Shown here in pieces: positions 17,201 to 26,416 of a stretch of DNA of 64,000 nt. This DNA comes from Streptomyces phaeolivaceus (GTDB taxonomy: Bacteria > Actinomycetota > Actinomycetes > Streptomycetales > Streptomycetaceae), in the NCBI RefSeq assembly GCF_009184865.1, contig NZ_CP045096.1, forward strand, positions 5,766,001 through 5,830,000. The letters are read 5' to 3'. The translations under genes were made by a program, and so were the position numbers. The notes beneath the pieces were generated by a model that was given only the letters and a program-made list of their open reading frames with translations, was not told the DNA's origin and searched no databases. Position 1 is the stretch's first letter. The number at the start of each line of letters is the position of its first letter.

Positions 17201-17691
17201 GACGTCGAGCGTGCCACAGCCTCGACGGCGTCGTCGGCCGGGGCGGGCCGACGGGGGTGCGGCTTGGCGTTCTGCAGCACGCCCGCCGTCTCCTTCATGG
17301 ACGCGGCGACCTTCTGCGGGCCCTGCCCCTTCTTGGCCTTCTTCGAGAAGACCACGCCGATGAGCGTCAGCACGAGGGCGACCAGGACGTTCGCCGCGAA
17401 CGACAGCAGGAAGCAGATCGCCAGGTTCCAGTCGCTCCAGGTGCGGATGCCGTACGCCAGGGCGAAGCTCAGCATCGGCAGGGAGAAGATCAGCACCGCG
17501 ACGGCCGCGGTGAACGCCCCGCCGCCGATCACGCCTCGCTTGACGTCCTGCCGCAGCTGGGCCTTGGCCAGCGCGATCTCGTCGTGCACCAGCGCGGACA
17601 TCTCGGCCGTCGCCGAGGCGAACAACTGGCCGACACTGCGTTCGGCTCCGACCGGGCTGCCGTCGGGTGCGCTCATCGGGGTCTCCCTCAT
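17197..17691 (-). CDS. Putative actinobacterial holin-X membrane protein
   Basis: A 164-aa protein with two hydrophobic segments (roughly residues 53-78 and 90-115), a conserved LVHDEIALAKAQL amphipathic helix and a basic, Pro-rich tail. This is the pattern of Phage_holin_3_6 ("holin-X") proteins, common in actinobacterial chromosomes, where lysis activity has not been shown. An internal ATG gives MSAPDGSP six residues later and could be the true start. The stop overlaps the hydrolase start. Confidence 0.75.
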   Translation of the reverse strand: MRETPMSAPDGSPVGAERSVGQLFASATAEMSALVHDEIALAKAQLRQDVKRGVIGGGAFTAAVAVLIFSLPMLSFALAYGIRTWSDWNLAICFLLSFAANVLVALVLTLIGVVFSKKAKKGQGPQKVAASMKETAGVLQNAKPHPRRPAPADDAVEAVARSTS

Positions 17692-17727
17692 ATGCGTTTG
17701 TACGGTCCTGTCTACGGTCCTGTCAGA

Positions 17728-19131
17728 TCATGCCGGACTGTCGTCGCCGTCGCCTGCCCCGCCCGCCACTTCGGCAAGCCTGCGATGCTCGGCGGCCTTG
17801 CGTTCGTAGATCTCGGCCATGCGCAGGTGATAAGCCGGGTCGTCCTGTTCGTAGATGTCGGGGATGCCGTCGAGGTCGTCGTCGCGCTCCTCGGCGGCCC
17901 ACAGGGCCTGGTACTTGGCGTTGCGCAGCTTCAACAGGACGGTAGCCAGGACCGCCGCGACGAGCGAACCGGTGAGGACGGCCGCCTTGACGCCGTCGGT
18001 GAGCACCGGGTCGCCCTCGAAGGCCAGTTCACCGATGAGCAGCGACACGGTGAAGCCGATACCGGCGAGCGAGGCGACCGCGAAGACGTCCGGCCAGACC
18101 AGGTCCTCGGAGAGCGTGGCCCGGGTGAAGCGGGCGGTCAGCCAGGTCCCGCCGAAGATTCCGATCGCCTTGCCCACGACCAGCCCGAGCACCACCCCGA
18201 GCGTCTCCGGCTCGGTGAACACCCTCCCCAGCGCACTGCCCGACACCGCGACCCCCGCGCTGAACAGGGCGAACAGCGGCACGGCGAGACCGGCCGACAG
18301 GGGGCGCACGAGGTGCTCGATGTGCTCACCGGGGGAGCGCTCCTCGCCTTCGCGCCGGGTGCAGCGCAGCATGAGCCCCATCGCGACACCGGCGACGGTG
18401 GCGTGCACCCCGCTGTTGTACATCAGCGCCCAGACGACGAGCGCGAGCGGAAGGTACACGTACCACCCGCGCACGCCCTTCCTGAGCAGGAGCCAGAAGA
18501 CGGCGAGCGCGGCGAACGCGCCGCCGAGCGCGGCGAAGTCGAGATCGTCGGTGAAGAACACCGCGATGATCAGGATCGCGCACAGGTCGTCGACGACGGC
18601 GAGGGTGAGCAGAAAGGCCCGCAGCGCGTTCGGCAGGGAGGTGCCGATGACGGCGAGCACGGCCAGCGCGAAGGCGATGTCGGTCGCCGTGGGCACTGCC
18701 CAGCCGGTCAGATCGCCGCCACCGGTGAGGTTGGTGAGCGTGTAGACGAGCGCCGGTACGGCCATGCCGCACAGCGCGGCGACCACGGGCAGCGCGGCCG
18801 TCCTGCGGTCCTTGAGGTCACCGGCGACCAGTTCGCGCTTGAGTTCGATGCCGGCGACGAAGAAGAAGACCGCGAGGAGCCCGTCGGCAGCCCAGTGCGC
18901 CACGGACAGGTTCAGGCCGAGCGTTTCCGGGCCGAAGTGGAAGTCGCTGACGCTCTCGTAGCTGTCGTGCAGCGCGGGGACGTTGACCCAGACCAGTGCG
19001 GTGATCGCGGCCAGGAGCAGCAGTACACCGCCGAGGGTCTCCGTGCGCAGCGCGTCCGCCACGAAGGTCCGCTCGGGCAGCGAGAGCCGGTTGAGGACCT
19101 TGCGGGTGGGGGTGGAGCGGGACGCGGTCAC
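17728..19131 (-). CDS. nhaA: Na+/H+ antiporter NhaA with acidic C-terminal tail
   Basis: A 467-aa electrogenic Na+/H+ antiporter with about 12 membrane segments. The ion-binding aspartates are present: ATDIAFAL (Asp151) and VVDDLCAI (Asp181-Asp182). E. coli NhaA is 388 aa; the extra length is a cytoplasmic tail containing ERDDDLDGIPDIYEQDD, which fits the calcium-loop pattern DxDxDGxxD, followed by a basic helix. It has short spacing to the downstream holin-X gene on the same strand. Confidence 0.93.
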   Translation of the reverse strand: MTASRSTPTRKVLNRLSLPERTFVADALRTETLGGVLLLLAAITALVWVNVPALHDSYESVSDFHFGPETLGLNLSVAHWAADGLLAVFFFVAGIELKRELVAGDLKDRRTAALPVVAALCGMAVPALVYTLTNLTGGGDLTGWAVPTATDIAFALAVLAVIGTSLPNALRAFLLTLAVVDDLCAILIIAVFFTDDLDFAALGGAFAALAVFWLLLRKGVRGWYVYLPLALVVWALMYNSGVHATVAGVAMGLMLRCTRREGEERSPGEHIEHLVRPLSAGLAVPLFALFSAGVAVSGSALGRVFTEPETLGVVLGLVVGKAIGIFGGTWLTARFTRATLSEDLVWPDVFAVASLAGIGFTVSLLIGELAFEGDPVLTDGVKAAVLTGSLVAAVLATVLLKLRNAKYQALWAAEERDDDLDGIPDIYEQDDPAYHLRMAEIYERKAAEHRRLAEVAGGAGDGDDSPA

Positions 19132-19207
19132 GGTGGGGACCTCCGGTCGGTGGACAGCATGGATCGCTTGCCGACCAGACTTCCCGGCGCACCTTTTGTC
19201 ACTTTAG

Positions 19208-19248
19208 CCAAGGGGCACCCGGTGTGCTCGACGCCGGGTGCCCCTTGG
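19208..19248. terminator. Strong terminator hairpin downstream of acs
   Basis: Perfect 15-bp stem CCAAGGGGCACCCGG (19208-19222) / CCGGGTGCCCCTTGG (19234-19248), 11-base loop. It directly follows the acs stop on the minus strand and precedes nhaA, so it should end acs transcription. Confidence 0.8.
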
Positions 19249-19265
19249 GGGTCGTTCGTGGTGGG

Positions 19266-21224
19266 TCAGTCCTCGCTGGGCGCCGCCGGCAGCTTTGCCT
19301 GGATCAGGTCCATCACCGTGGAGTCGGTGAGCGTCGTGACGTCACCGAGCTGCCGGTTCTCCGCCACGTCCCGCAGCAGTCGCCGCATGATCTTCCCGGA
19401 GCGGGTCTTCGGCAGCTCCTGCACCGGCAGGATCCGCTTCGGCTTGGCGATCGGGCCGAGGGTGGCGCCGACGTGGTTGCGGAGGTCGGCGACGAGGCCC
19501 TCGTCCTCGGCGTTCGCCGTGCCGCGCAGGATCACGAACGCCACGATCGCCTGGCCGGTGGTCTCGTCCGCAGCGCCGACCACGGCCGCCTCGGCCACGG
19601 ACGGGTGCGAGACGAGCGCGGACTCCACCTCGGTGGTCGAGATGTTGTGGCCCGACACGAGCATCACGTCGTCGACCCGCCCGAGGAGCCAGATGTCCCC
19701 GTCCTCGTCCTTCTTCGCCCCGTCACCGGCGAAGTACTTGCCCTCGAACCGCGACCAGTAGGTGTCGAGGAACCGCTGGTCGTCGCCCCAGATGGTGCGC
19801 AGCATCGACGGCCACGGCTCGGTGAGGACGAGATAGCCACCGCCGCCGTGGGGCACCTCGTTGGCCTCGTCGTCGACGACCGTGGCGGAGATGCCCGGCA
19901 GCGGTGTCTGCGCCGAACCCGGCTTGGTGGAGGTCACCCCCGGCAGCGGCGAGATCATCATCGCGCCGGTCTCGGTCTGCCACCAGGTGTCCACGATCGG
20001 GGTCGCGTCGCCGCCGATGTGCTTGCGGTACCAGATCCACGCCTCGGGGTTGATCGGCTCACCGACGGACCCGAGGACACGCAGGGAGGACAGGTCGAAC
20101 TTCGCGGGGATGTCGTCGCCCCACTTCATGAACGTACGGATGGCCGTGGGCGCCGTGTAGAGGATCGTCACCCCGTACTTCTGCACGATCTCCCAGAACC
20201 GCCCCTGGTGCGGGGTGTCGGGCGTGCCCTCGTACATGACCTGTGTCGCGCCGTTCGCCAGCGGCCCGTAGACGATGTACGAGTGGCCGGTGACCCAGCC
20301 GACGTCGGCCGTGCACCAGTACACGTCCGTCTCCGGCTTCAGGTCGAAGACGGAGTGGTGGGTGTACGACGTCTGTGTGAGGTAGCCGCCGGAGGTGTGC
20401 AGGATGCCCTTGGGCTTCCCCGTGGTGCCGGACGTGTACAGGATGAACAGCGGGTGCTCGGCCCCGAACGGCTGCGGGGTGTGTTCGCTGCTCTGCCGGT
20501 CGACGATCTCGTGCCACCACACGTCACGGGAGTCGTCCCACGCGACGTCCTGGCCGGTGCGGCGGACGACGAGGACATGCTCGACATTGCCCGCCTTGGC
20601 GACCGCCTCGTCCACGGCCGGCTTGAGCGCGGACGGCTTGCCGCGCCGGTAGCCGCCGTCGGAGGTGATGACCACCTTGGCGTCGGCGTCCTGGATACGG
20701 GTCGCGAGCGCGTCCGCGGAGAAGCCGCCGAACACGACGGAGTGCGCGGCGCCGATCCGGGCGCAGGCGAGCATCGCCACGGCCGTCTCCGGGATCATCG
20801 GCATATAGACCGCGACCCGGTCGCCCGCCTGGACACCCAGCTCCAGCAGGGCGTTGGCGGCCTTGCTCACCTCGTCCTTGAGTTCGGCGTAGGTGACGGT
20901 CCGATCGTCCCCGGGCTCGCCCTCGAAGTGGATGGCGACCCGGTCGCCGTTCCCGGCCTCGACATGCCGGTCCACGCAGTTGTACGCGACGTTCAGCTCG
21001 CCGTCGGCGAACCACTTGGCGAACGGCGGGTTCGACCAGTCCAGCGTCTCGGTCGGCTCCTTGGCCCAGGTCAGCCGCCGGGCCTGAGCCGCCCAGAAGC
21101 CGAGCCTGTCAGCCCTGGCCCGCTCGTACGCCTCGGCCGTGACGTTGGCGTTCTCGGCCAGGTCAGCGGGCGGCGCGAAGCGTCGCTCCTCCTTCAAGAG
21201 GTTGGCCAGGCTTTCGTTGCTCAC
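19266..21224 (-). CDS. acs: Acetyl-CoA synthetase
   Basis: A 652-aa AMP-forming acetyl-CoA synthetase converting acetate, ATP and CoA to acetyl-CoA. ANL-family motifs are present: [19 protein letters not shown] (P-loop), [19 protein letters not shown] and the C-terminal [11 protein letters not shown] with the lysine whose acetylation silences Acs. I chose the GTG at 21224 ([15 protein letters not shown]), preceded by AAGGGAG at good spacing; an in-frame ATG at 21275 would add 17 non-conserved residues. Confidence 0.96.
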   Translation of the reverse strand: MSNESLANLLKEERRFAPPADLAENANVTAEAYERARADRLGFWAAQARRLTWAKEPTETLDWSNPPFAKWFADGELNVAYNCVDRHVEAGNGDRVAIHFEGEPGDDRTVTYAELKDEVSKAANALLELGVQAGDRVAVYMPMIPETAVAMLACARIGAAHSVVFGGFSADALATRIQDADAKVVITSDGGYRRGKPSALKPAVDEAVAKAGNVEHVLVVRRTGQDVAWDDSRDVWWHEIVDRQSSEHTPQPFGAEHPLFILYTSGTTGKPKGILHTSGGYLTQTSYTHHSVFDLKPETDVYWCTADVGWVTGHSYIVYGPLANGATQVMYEGTPDTPHQGRFWEIVQKYGVTILYTAPTAIRTFMKWGDDIPAKFDLSSLRVLGSVGEPINPEAWIWYRKHIGGDATPIVDTWWQTETGAMMISPLPGVTSTKPGSAQTPLPGISATVVDDEANEVPHGGGGYLVLTEPWPSMLRTIWGDDQRFLDTYWSRFEGKYFAGDGAKKDEDGDIWLLGRVDDVMLVSGHNISTTEVESALVSHPSVAEAAVVGAADETTGQAIVAFVILRGTANAEDEGLVADLRNHVGATLGPIAKPKRILPVQELPKTRSGKIMRRLLRDVAENRQLGDVTTLTDSTVMDLIQAKLPAAPSED

Positions 21225-21394
21225 GACATCTCCCTTGCGGTGCTTTGCCGGGGCGACTGTTGTGTCCCAGGCCACAGCTCATCAGACCGCGACCCCCGAT
21301 GACAAGGGGCTTCGTCTAGATTGGTTTAGACCTGTGGACGGGTGGCCTGTGGCCAGGACGCCACCCGTTCCCACGGACCGGGAGGGAAATCGGT

Positions 21395-23797
21395 TCACGC
21401 GCGCGTGCCGTGCAGGACCGTCCCGGTCGGATCGGCCGGACCCGTCGTCACGCTCGTCCCGGCTGCCCTGGTCGCCCCGGAGACCCGGTCGAAGACTCCG
21501 CTTTCGGGTGTCCCTTCTGTGAGCAGATACGCCTGGGCCTCGCCCACATGGAAGTACATCCCGTGCAGTTCGAGCGCTCCCGCGCGCAGGGCCCGGGTGA
21601 CGGACTCGTGGGCTCTCAGATGCTCCAGCTGCTGGATGACGTTGGTCAGGCAGAGCTGTTCGACGGCGTCGGCCGGTTCGCGGCCGGCGAGGCGTGCCCA
21701 GGGGCGGTTCTTGTCGGTCGCCCGGTCCAGACTCGGACGGCCGTGCCGCAGCCAGCGCTTGAGAGGGGTCTGCGCGCCGTGCGGATCGGCCTTGAGCAGG
21801 GCCTGCATCGCACCGCAGCCGGAGTGCCCGCAGACCGTGATGGACCGTACGTTCAGCACCTCCACCGCGTACTCGATCGCCGCCGCCACCGAGTCGTCGC
21901 CGCTCTCCTCACCGGGCCGCGGGACGAGGTTGCCGACATTGCGGACGACGAAGAGGTCGCCGGGGCCGCTCGATGTGATCATCGAGGTGACGAGCCGGGA
22001 GTCGGCGCAGGTCAGGAAGAGCTGCGAGGGCTGCTGTCCCTCGCGCGCGAGGCGGGCCAGCTCACCGCGCACCAGCGGGGCGGTGTTGCGCTGGAAGGCG
22101 CTGAGGCCGCGCGCCAGCTGATGGCCGTTCGGCCCCTCGGCGGCCTCCTCCTCGGGTGTGCCGGCGGTCGGGGTGGCCGGGGCCTCGCACTGGTGGTTGC
22201 GCCAGGGCGTCCAGGGCCGGCAGCGGCAGCCGGCCGCCGAGGCACCCGCGGGTTCGGCGATACGGGTGCCGGTGCGGCCGGTGATCTCCACGGAGCCGCC
22301 GCGCGCGTGGTGCGCGTGCTGCCAGTCCTGCAGCGACTCGTACGCCGCGTGGTCCATGAACGACCCGTCCAACTCCACGACGACGGTGGCCCCCTGGGGC
22401 ACCTGGTGCAGGGCGCGGCTGAGGCGGGGCACGGCGAGGAACGTCAACTGGCCGCGTACATGGACGTGATGGACCCCTTCCCGCTCGTCGTGGGTGATAC
22501 GGGTGCGGGTGAGGCGGTGCAGGGCGACGCCGACGGCCACGGCGATGCCGAGCGCGACACCCTCCAGGACGCCGAAGACGACGACACCGAGGGTGGTGAC
22601 GGCGTAGACCAGCACCTCGCGGTGGCGGGTGACCGTACGGATGTGGTGCAGGGAGACCATCTGCACCCCGACGGCCATCACCAGGGCGGCGAGCGAGGCG
22701 AGGGGGATCAGCTCCAGGCAGGGGACGAGGAGCAGCGCTGCCGCCACCACCCAGACGCCGTGCAGCATCGTGGAGTGCCGGCTGGTGGCGCCGGCGCGGA
22801 CATTGGCCGTGCTGCGGACGGCGACACCGGCGATGGGTAGGCCGCCGAGGACGCCGGAGACGACGTTGGCCGCGCCCTGGCCGCGCAGCTCGCGGTCGAG
22901 GTCCGAGCGCCGTACGTCGGTCCGCCCCGCCGCCAGCTTGTCCATGGCGACGGCGCCGAGGAGCGACTGCACGCTGCACACCAGGGTGGTGGTGAGGACG
23001 GCGGCGGCGAGGCCGAGCACCGGTCCGTCGGGTACCCCGGCCAGGGCGTGGCTCCGCCAGGACGGCAGGTCGACCTTGGGCAGGCTCAGGGCGGCGAGCG
23101 CGGCCGTCGCCGTGGCGCCCGCCACGGCGACCAGGGCGGCCGGGATCGTGCGCAACTGGCGGCCGAGGCGGCCGGGGAGCCGGGGCCAGGCGAGCAGCAG
23201 GACGAGGGTGAGGGCGCTCACGGAGACCGCGGCGGGGTGCAGATGGGCCAACTGGGCGGGCAGGGCGCCGATGTTGGCGCTGACCGAACTCTGCGGGGTG
23301 CCGCCGAGGACGATGTGGAGCTGGGCGACGGCGATGGTGACGCCGATGCCGGCGAGCATGCCGTGCACGATCGCGGGGCTGACGGCGAGCGCCGAGCGGG
23401 CCACGCGCAGGTGGGCCAGGCCCAGTTGGGAGAGGCCGGCGAAAACGGTGATGGCGCAGGTGGTGCGCCAGCCGTACTGGTGGATGAGGTCGGCGGTGAC
23501 GACGGTGAGACCGGCCGCGGGGCCGCTGACCTGGAGGGGGGAGCCGCCCAGGCGTCCGGCGACGAGACCGCCGACGGCGGCGGCGACCAGGCCGGCCTGG
23601 AGCGGGGCGTCGGTGGCGAGGGCGATGCCCAGGGACAGGGGAAGGGCGATCAGGAAGACCGCGATGGAGGCGGACAGGTCGGCGGCCGAGACACGGAACC
23701 GGCGACGTGGTCCTTGTGGGGGGCTGTGCGGTTGGTGATCACGCTCCGTCCGGCTCGGGTCCGGGTCGGTGGCGTGGGTGGGGACACAGGCGGACAT
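21395..23797 (-). CDS. SulP transporter-STAS-carbonic anhydrase fusion
   Basis: An 800-aa three-part protein. A SulP/SLC26 anion transporter (residues ~35-430, 10-14 membrane spans) is followed by a STAS domain (~435-515) and a beta-carbonic anhydrase (~560-780). The zinc site is intact: TCADSR (~597-602) and GHSGCGA (~655-661). A physical link to carbonic anhydrase points to bicarbonate as the transported ion, as proposed for BicA-like and Rv3273-type proteins. It is divergent from the deacetylase-like lipoprotein across ~217 AT-rich bases. Confidence 0.9.
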   Translation of the reverse strand: MSACVPTHATDPDPSRTERDHQPHSPPQGPRRRFRVSAADLSASIAVFLIALPLSLGIALATDAPLQAGLVAAAVGGLVAGRLGGSPLQVSGPAAGLTVVTADLIHQYGWRTTCAITVFAGLSQLGLAHLRVARSALAVSPAIVHGMLAGIGVTIAVAQLHIVLGGTPQSSVSANIGALPAQLAHLHPAAVSVSALTLVLLLAWPRLPGRLGRQLRTIPAALVAVAGATATAALAALSLPKVDLPSWRSHALAGVPDGPVLGLAAAVLTTTLVCSVQSLLGAVAMDKLAAGRTDVRRSDLDRELRGQGAANVVSGVLGGLPIAGVAVRSTANVRAGATSRHSTMLHGVWVVAAALLLVPCLELIPLASLAALVMAVGVQMVSLHHIRTVTRHREVLVYAVTTLGVVVFGVLEGVALGIAVAVGVALHRLTRTRITHDEREGVHHVHVRGQLTFLAVPRLSRALHQVPQGATVVVELDGSFMDHAAYESLQDWQHAHHARGGSVEITGRTGTRIAEPAGASAAGCRCRPWTPWRNHQCEAPATPTAGTPEEEAAEGPNGHQLARGLSAFQRNTAPLVRGELARLAREGQQPSQLFLTCADSRLVTSMITSSGPGDLFVVRNVGNLVPRPGEESGDDSVAAAIEYAVEVLNVRSITVCGHSGCGAMQALLKADPHGAQTPLKRWLRHGRPSLDRATDKNRPWARLAGREPADAVEQLCLTNVIQQLEHLRAHESVTRALRAGALELHGMYFHVGEAQAYLLTEGTPESGVFDRVSGATRAAGTSVTTGPADPTGTVLHGTRA

Positions 23798-23904
23798 GTT
23801 CTCCCGTCTCCGTTCAGCGGCGGGATTTTCTCAACACTCAGTAAACGAATCGTAATGCAGAGTAAAGGCTGCGCAAGAACATTAGCCTCAAATGGGTTAT
23901 TAGA

Positions 23905-23920
23905 TCACCCTCAGGGGTGA
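23905..23920. promoter_or_regulatory. Inverted repeat TCACCC-N4-GGGTGA in divergent promoter
   Basis: TCACCC (23905-23910) and GGGTGA (23915-23920) form a perfect 6-bp inverted repeat in the AT-rich gap between the SulP fusion and the lipoprotein gene. It may be an operator; the regulator is unknown. Confidence 0.35.
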
Positions 23921-24014
23921 ATCAGGTATTTCATCGGCTTGTCGTATTAATGCTGATCGGAACTCTGTGTGACCTTGGCCGCTCTGCCTCCGAGCGAAGG
24001 AAGAAGGTGGGCGG

Positions 24015-25295
24015 ATGATGGCCGTCACCCAGAGGATCGCCGTCGGTGTCACGCTCGCCGCGACATGTGCCGCGGCGCTCGCCGGATGCGGGATCGGTGA
24101 ACCGACGGGCACCGTCGGCCCACCCGGCGCGAAGAAAGCGGAGAAGGAGGGCGTCCCCGCGCCGCCGAAGGCCGCGGTCCGGCTGATCGGCGACGGCTCC
24201 ACCGCGTACACGGGCGCGCAGCCGCACCTGCCCAGGGCCGAGCGGCTGAAGCCCGGTCAGAAGCCCCCGCAGTTCGTGGTGTTCTCCTGGGACGGCGCGG
24301 GCGAGGACGGCCAGCGGCTCTTCTCGCACTTCCGCAAGGTGGCCCGGGACAACGACGCCACCATGACGTACTTCCTCAGCGGTGTGTACATGCTGCCGGA
24401 GGAGAAGCGGGACCTCTACCGCCCGCCCCAGCACTCACCGGGCCGTTCGGACATCGGCTTCAACGACGTCCGTGGAATCAAGGACACCGTGGACCAGCTG
24501 CGCGGCGCCTGGCTGGAGGGCAACGAGATCGGCACGCACTTCAACGGCCACTTCTGCGGCCCCGGCGGCGGGGTCGGCGAGTGGTCGGTCAAGGAGTGGA
24601 AGAGCGAGATCGCCCAGGCCAAGTCGTTCGTCAAGGCATGGAAGACCAACACCGGTTCGGGGCGGGCCGAGCCGCTGCCCTTCGACTACGACAAGGAGCT
24701 GATCGGCGCCCGCACCCCCTGCCTGGAAGGGCAGACGAACTTCAAGCAGGCCGCCCGTGAACTGGGTTTCCGCTATGACACCAGCGGAGTCAAGGACCAG
24801 GTCTGGCCCGAGAAGGACGACGGACTGTGGGACCTGTCGATGCAGCTGGTCCCCGTCCCGGGGCGGGACTTCGAGACGCTGACCATGGACTACAACTTCT
24901 ACGTCAACCAGTCCGGCGCCCGTGCGGGGGCCGAGGGCAGACGGGAGCACTGGGGCGACCAGTTCCGTGACGGTCTGCTCGCGGGCTTCGAGCGCGCCTA
25001 CGAGGGCAACCGCGCGCCCCTGATCATCGGCAACCACTTCGAGTCCTGGAACGGCGGCGTCTACATGCGCGCCGTCGAGGAGACCATCGAGGCCGTCTGC
25101 GGCAAGGCCGAGGTGCGCTGCGTCTCCTTCCGGCAACTCGCCGACTGGCTCGACGCCCAGGACCCGAAGGTCCTGGACAGGCTGCGCACGCTTGGGGTCG
25201 GCCAGTCCCCGAAGAAGGGGTGGAAGAACTTCCTGTCCGCCGGACCGGCGCCGGCCCCGAAGGGGGTTCCCGGGGCTCCGGCGGCCAAGCGTTAG
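24015..25295 (+). CDS. Lipoprotein, polysaccharide-deacetylase-like
   Basis: A 426-aa exported lipoprotein: signal peptide with lipobox LAGC (Cys25), then a short Pro/Lys linker. The globular part resembles carbohydrate esterase 4 folds: FSWDGAGED (a TFDD-like start), NEIGTHFNGHF with an HxxxH metal pair, and a late IIGNHFESW segment. The usual TFDD aspartate pair is altered, so activity is not certain. Peptidoglycan or another cell-wall glycan would be the likely substrate. Two ATGs lie at 24015 and 24018 after a GAAGGAAGAAGG ribosome site. Confidence 0.8.
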   Translation: MMAVTQRIAVGVTLAATCAAALAGCGIGEPTGTVGPPGAKKAEKEGVPAPPKAAVRLIGDGSTAYTGAQPHLPRAERLKPGQKPPQFVVFSWDGAGEDGQRLFSHFRKVARDNDATMTYFLSGVYMLPEEKRDLYRPPQHSPGRSDIGFNDVRGIKDTVDQLRGAWLEGNEIGTHFNGHFCGPGGGVGEWSVKEWKSEIAQAKSFVKAWKTNTGSGRAEPLPFDYDKELIGARTPCLEGQTNFKQAARELGFRYDTSGVKDQVWPEKDDGLWDLSMQLVPVPGRDFETLTMDYNFYVNQSGARAGAEGRREHWGDQFRDGLLAGFERAYEGNRAPLIIGNHFESWNGGVYMRAVEETIEAVCGKAEVRCVSFRQLADWLDAQDPKVLDRLRTLGVGQSPKKGWKNFLSAGPAPAPKGVPGAPAAKR

Positions 25296-25335
25296 CCGCC
25301 CTCACAGCGCGACCGCCCTCATGGAGCGACCGCGC

Positions 25336-26316
25336 TCACACGGCGGCGGCGACCTCTTCGCCGAGCACGAACTCGGGGTCGATCTGGGCGGCCAGATCGA
25401 CCCCGGTCCTCTCGTTGCCCCAACTGGCCGCGTTCTTCAGGTGGAAGTGCTCCGTCTGACGGGTGTAGCGCTCCCAGTCACGCAGCTCGTACATCGCGTC
25501 GGCGGCGTCGTGAAGGGTGCGCAGGGACCGGTGGTTGCTCTCCTCCAGATGCTCGAAGCGGGGCGGGCGGCCCTTCTCCAGGGCGCGCACCCAGTCCGAC
25601 TGGCCGAAGGCGACCAGCAGATCGTCCCCGACCTCGGAGTGGAGGAAGTCGAGATCCTCCGGGCCGTGCACCTTGTTGCCGACGACCTTCAGGGCGACGC
25701 CGTAGTCGGCGGCGTACTCCTTGTACTGGCGGTAGACGGAGACCCCCCTCCGGGTCGGCTCGGCGACGAGGAACGTCATGTCGAAGCGGGTGAACATGCC
25801 GGAGGCGAAGGAGTCCGAACCGGCCGTCATGTCGACCACCACGTACTCGTCGCGGCCGTCCACCAGGTGGTTCAGGAACAGCTCCACCGCTCCCGTCTTG
25901 GAGTGGTAGCAGGCGACCCCCAGGTCGGCGTCGGTGAAGGGGCCGGTGACCATCAAACGGACGGCCCCGCCGTCGAGTTCCACCGGGCGGGCGCAGGCGT
26001 CGTAGATCGCGTTGGGCTCGCGGACCCGCACCAGGCGTGAACCCTCACCGGGCGGGGTGGTCTTGATCATCGTCTCTGCGGAGGCGATCCGCGGGTTGGA
26101 ACCGCGCAGATGGTTCTTGATCAGCGCCAGCCGGTCGCCCATCGCGGGCAGTTCGGCGGCCTCCGTCTCGTCGAGGCCGAGAGCGGCCCCCAGATGCTGG
26201 TTGATGTCGGCGTCGATGGCGACTACCGGCGCTCCGGAGACGGCGAGATGGCGGATGAACAGGGAGGACAGCGTGGTCTTGCCACTCCCGCCCTTCCCGA
26301 CGAAAGCAATTTTCAT
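25336..26316 (-). CDS. CooC/MinD-like P-loop ATPase
   Basis: A 326-aa SIMIBI-class ATPase that starts MKIAFVGKGGSGKTTLSS, with the deviant Walker A at residues 7-15 and a DADINQHLGAALG switch. The pattern resembles CooC-type metallocentre maturation ATPases, but no metalloenzyme partner is nearby. Lacks a membrane-targeting helix of the MinD type. An upstream extension to 26502 is antisense to the next gene's promoter and is rejected. It is divergent from the Fic-like gene with ~100 bases between. Confidence 0.83.
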   Translation of the reverse strand: MKIAFVGKGGSGKTTLSSLFIRHLAVSGAPVVAIDADINQHLGAALGLDETEAAELPAMGDRLALIKNHLRGSNPRIASAETMIKTTPPGEGSRLVRVREPNAIYDACARPVELDGGAVRLMVTGPFTDADLGVACYHSKTGAVELFLNHLVDGRDEYVVVDMTAGSDSFASGMFTRFDMTFLVAEPTRRGVSVYRQYKEYAADYGVALKVVGNKVHGPEDLDFLHSEVGDDLLVAFGQSDWVRALEKGRPPRFEHLEESNHRSLRTLHDAADAMYELRDWERYTRQTEHFHLKNAASWGNERTGVDLAAQIDPEFVLGEEVAAAV

Positions 26317-26416
26317 GTTCAGTAACGGTAGTGGGGCGAGTGCCGGAGGCGGCCTCGCGGCGACGGAAGACCACTCCTTCGAGGGGGACGGGACCGGTGC
26401 GCGTAGGGTCGTACTC

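Noticed and set aside
17197..17691. Prophage remnant suggested by holin-X gene
   Set aside because: Holin-X family genes are common chromosomal genes in actinobacteria; flanking genes are core.
17257..21302. Long plus-strand ORFs opposite nhaA and acs
   Set aside because: Reverse-frame shadows of NhaA and Acs, whose catalytic motifs are intact.
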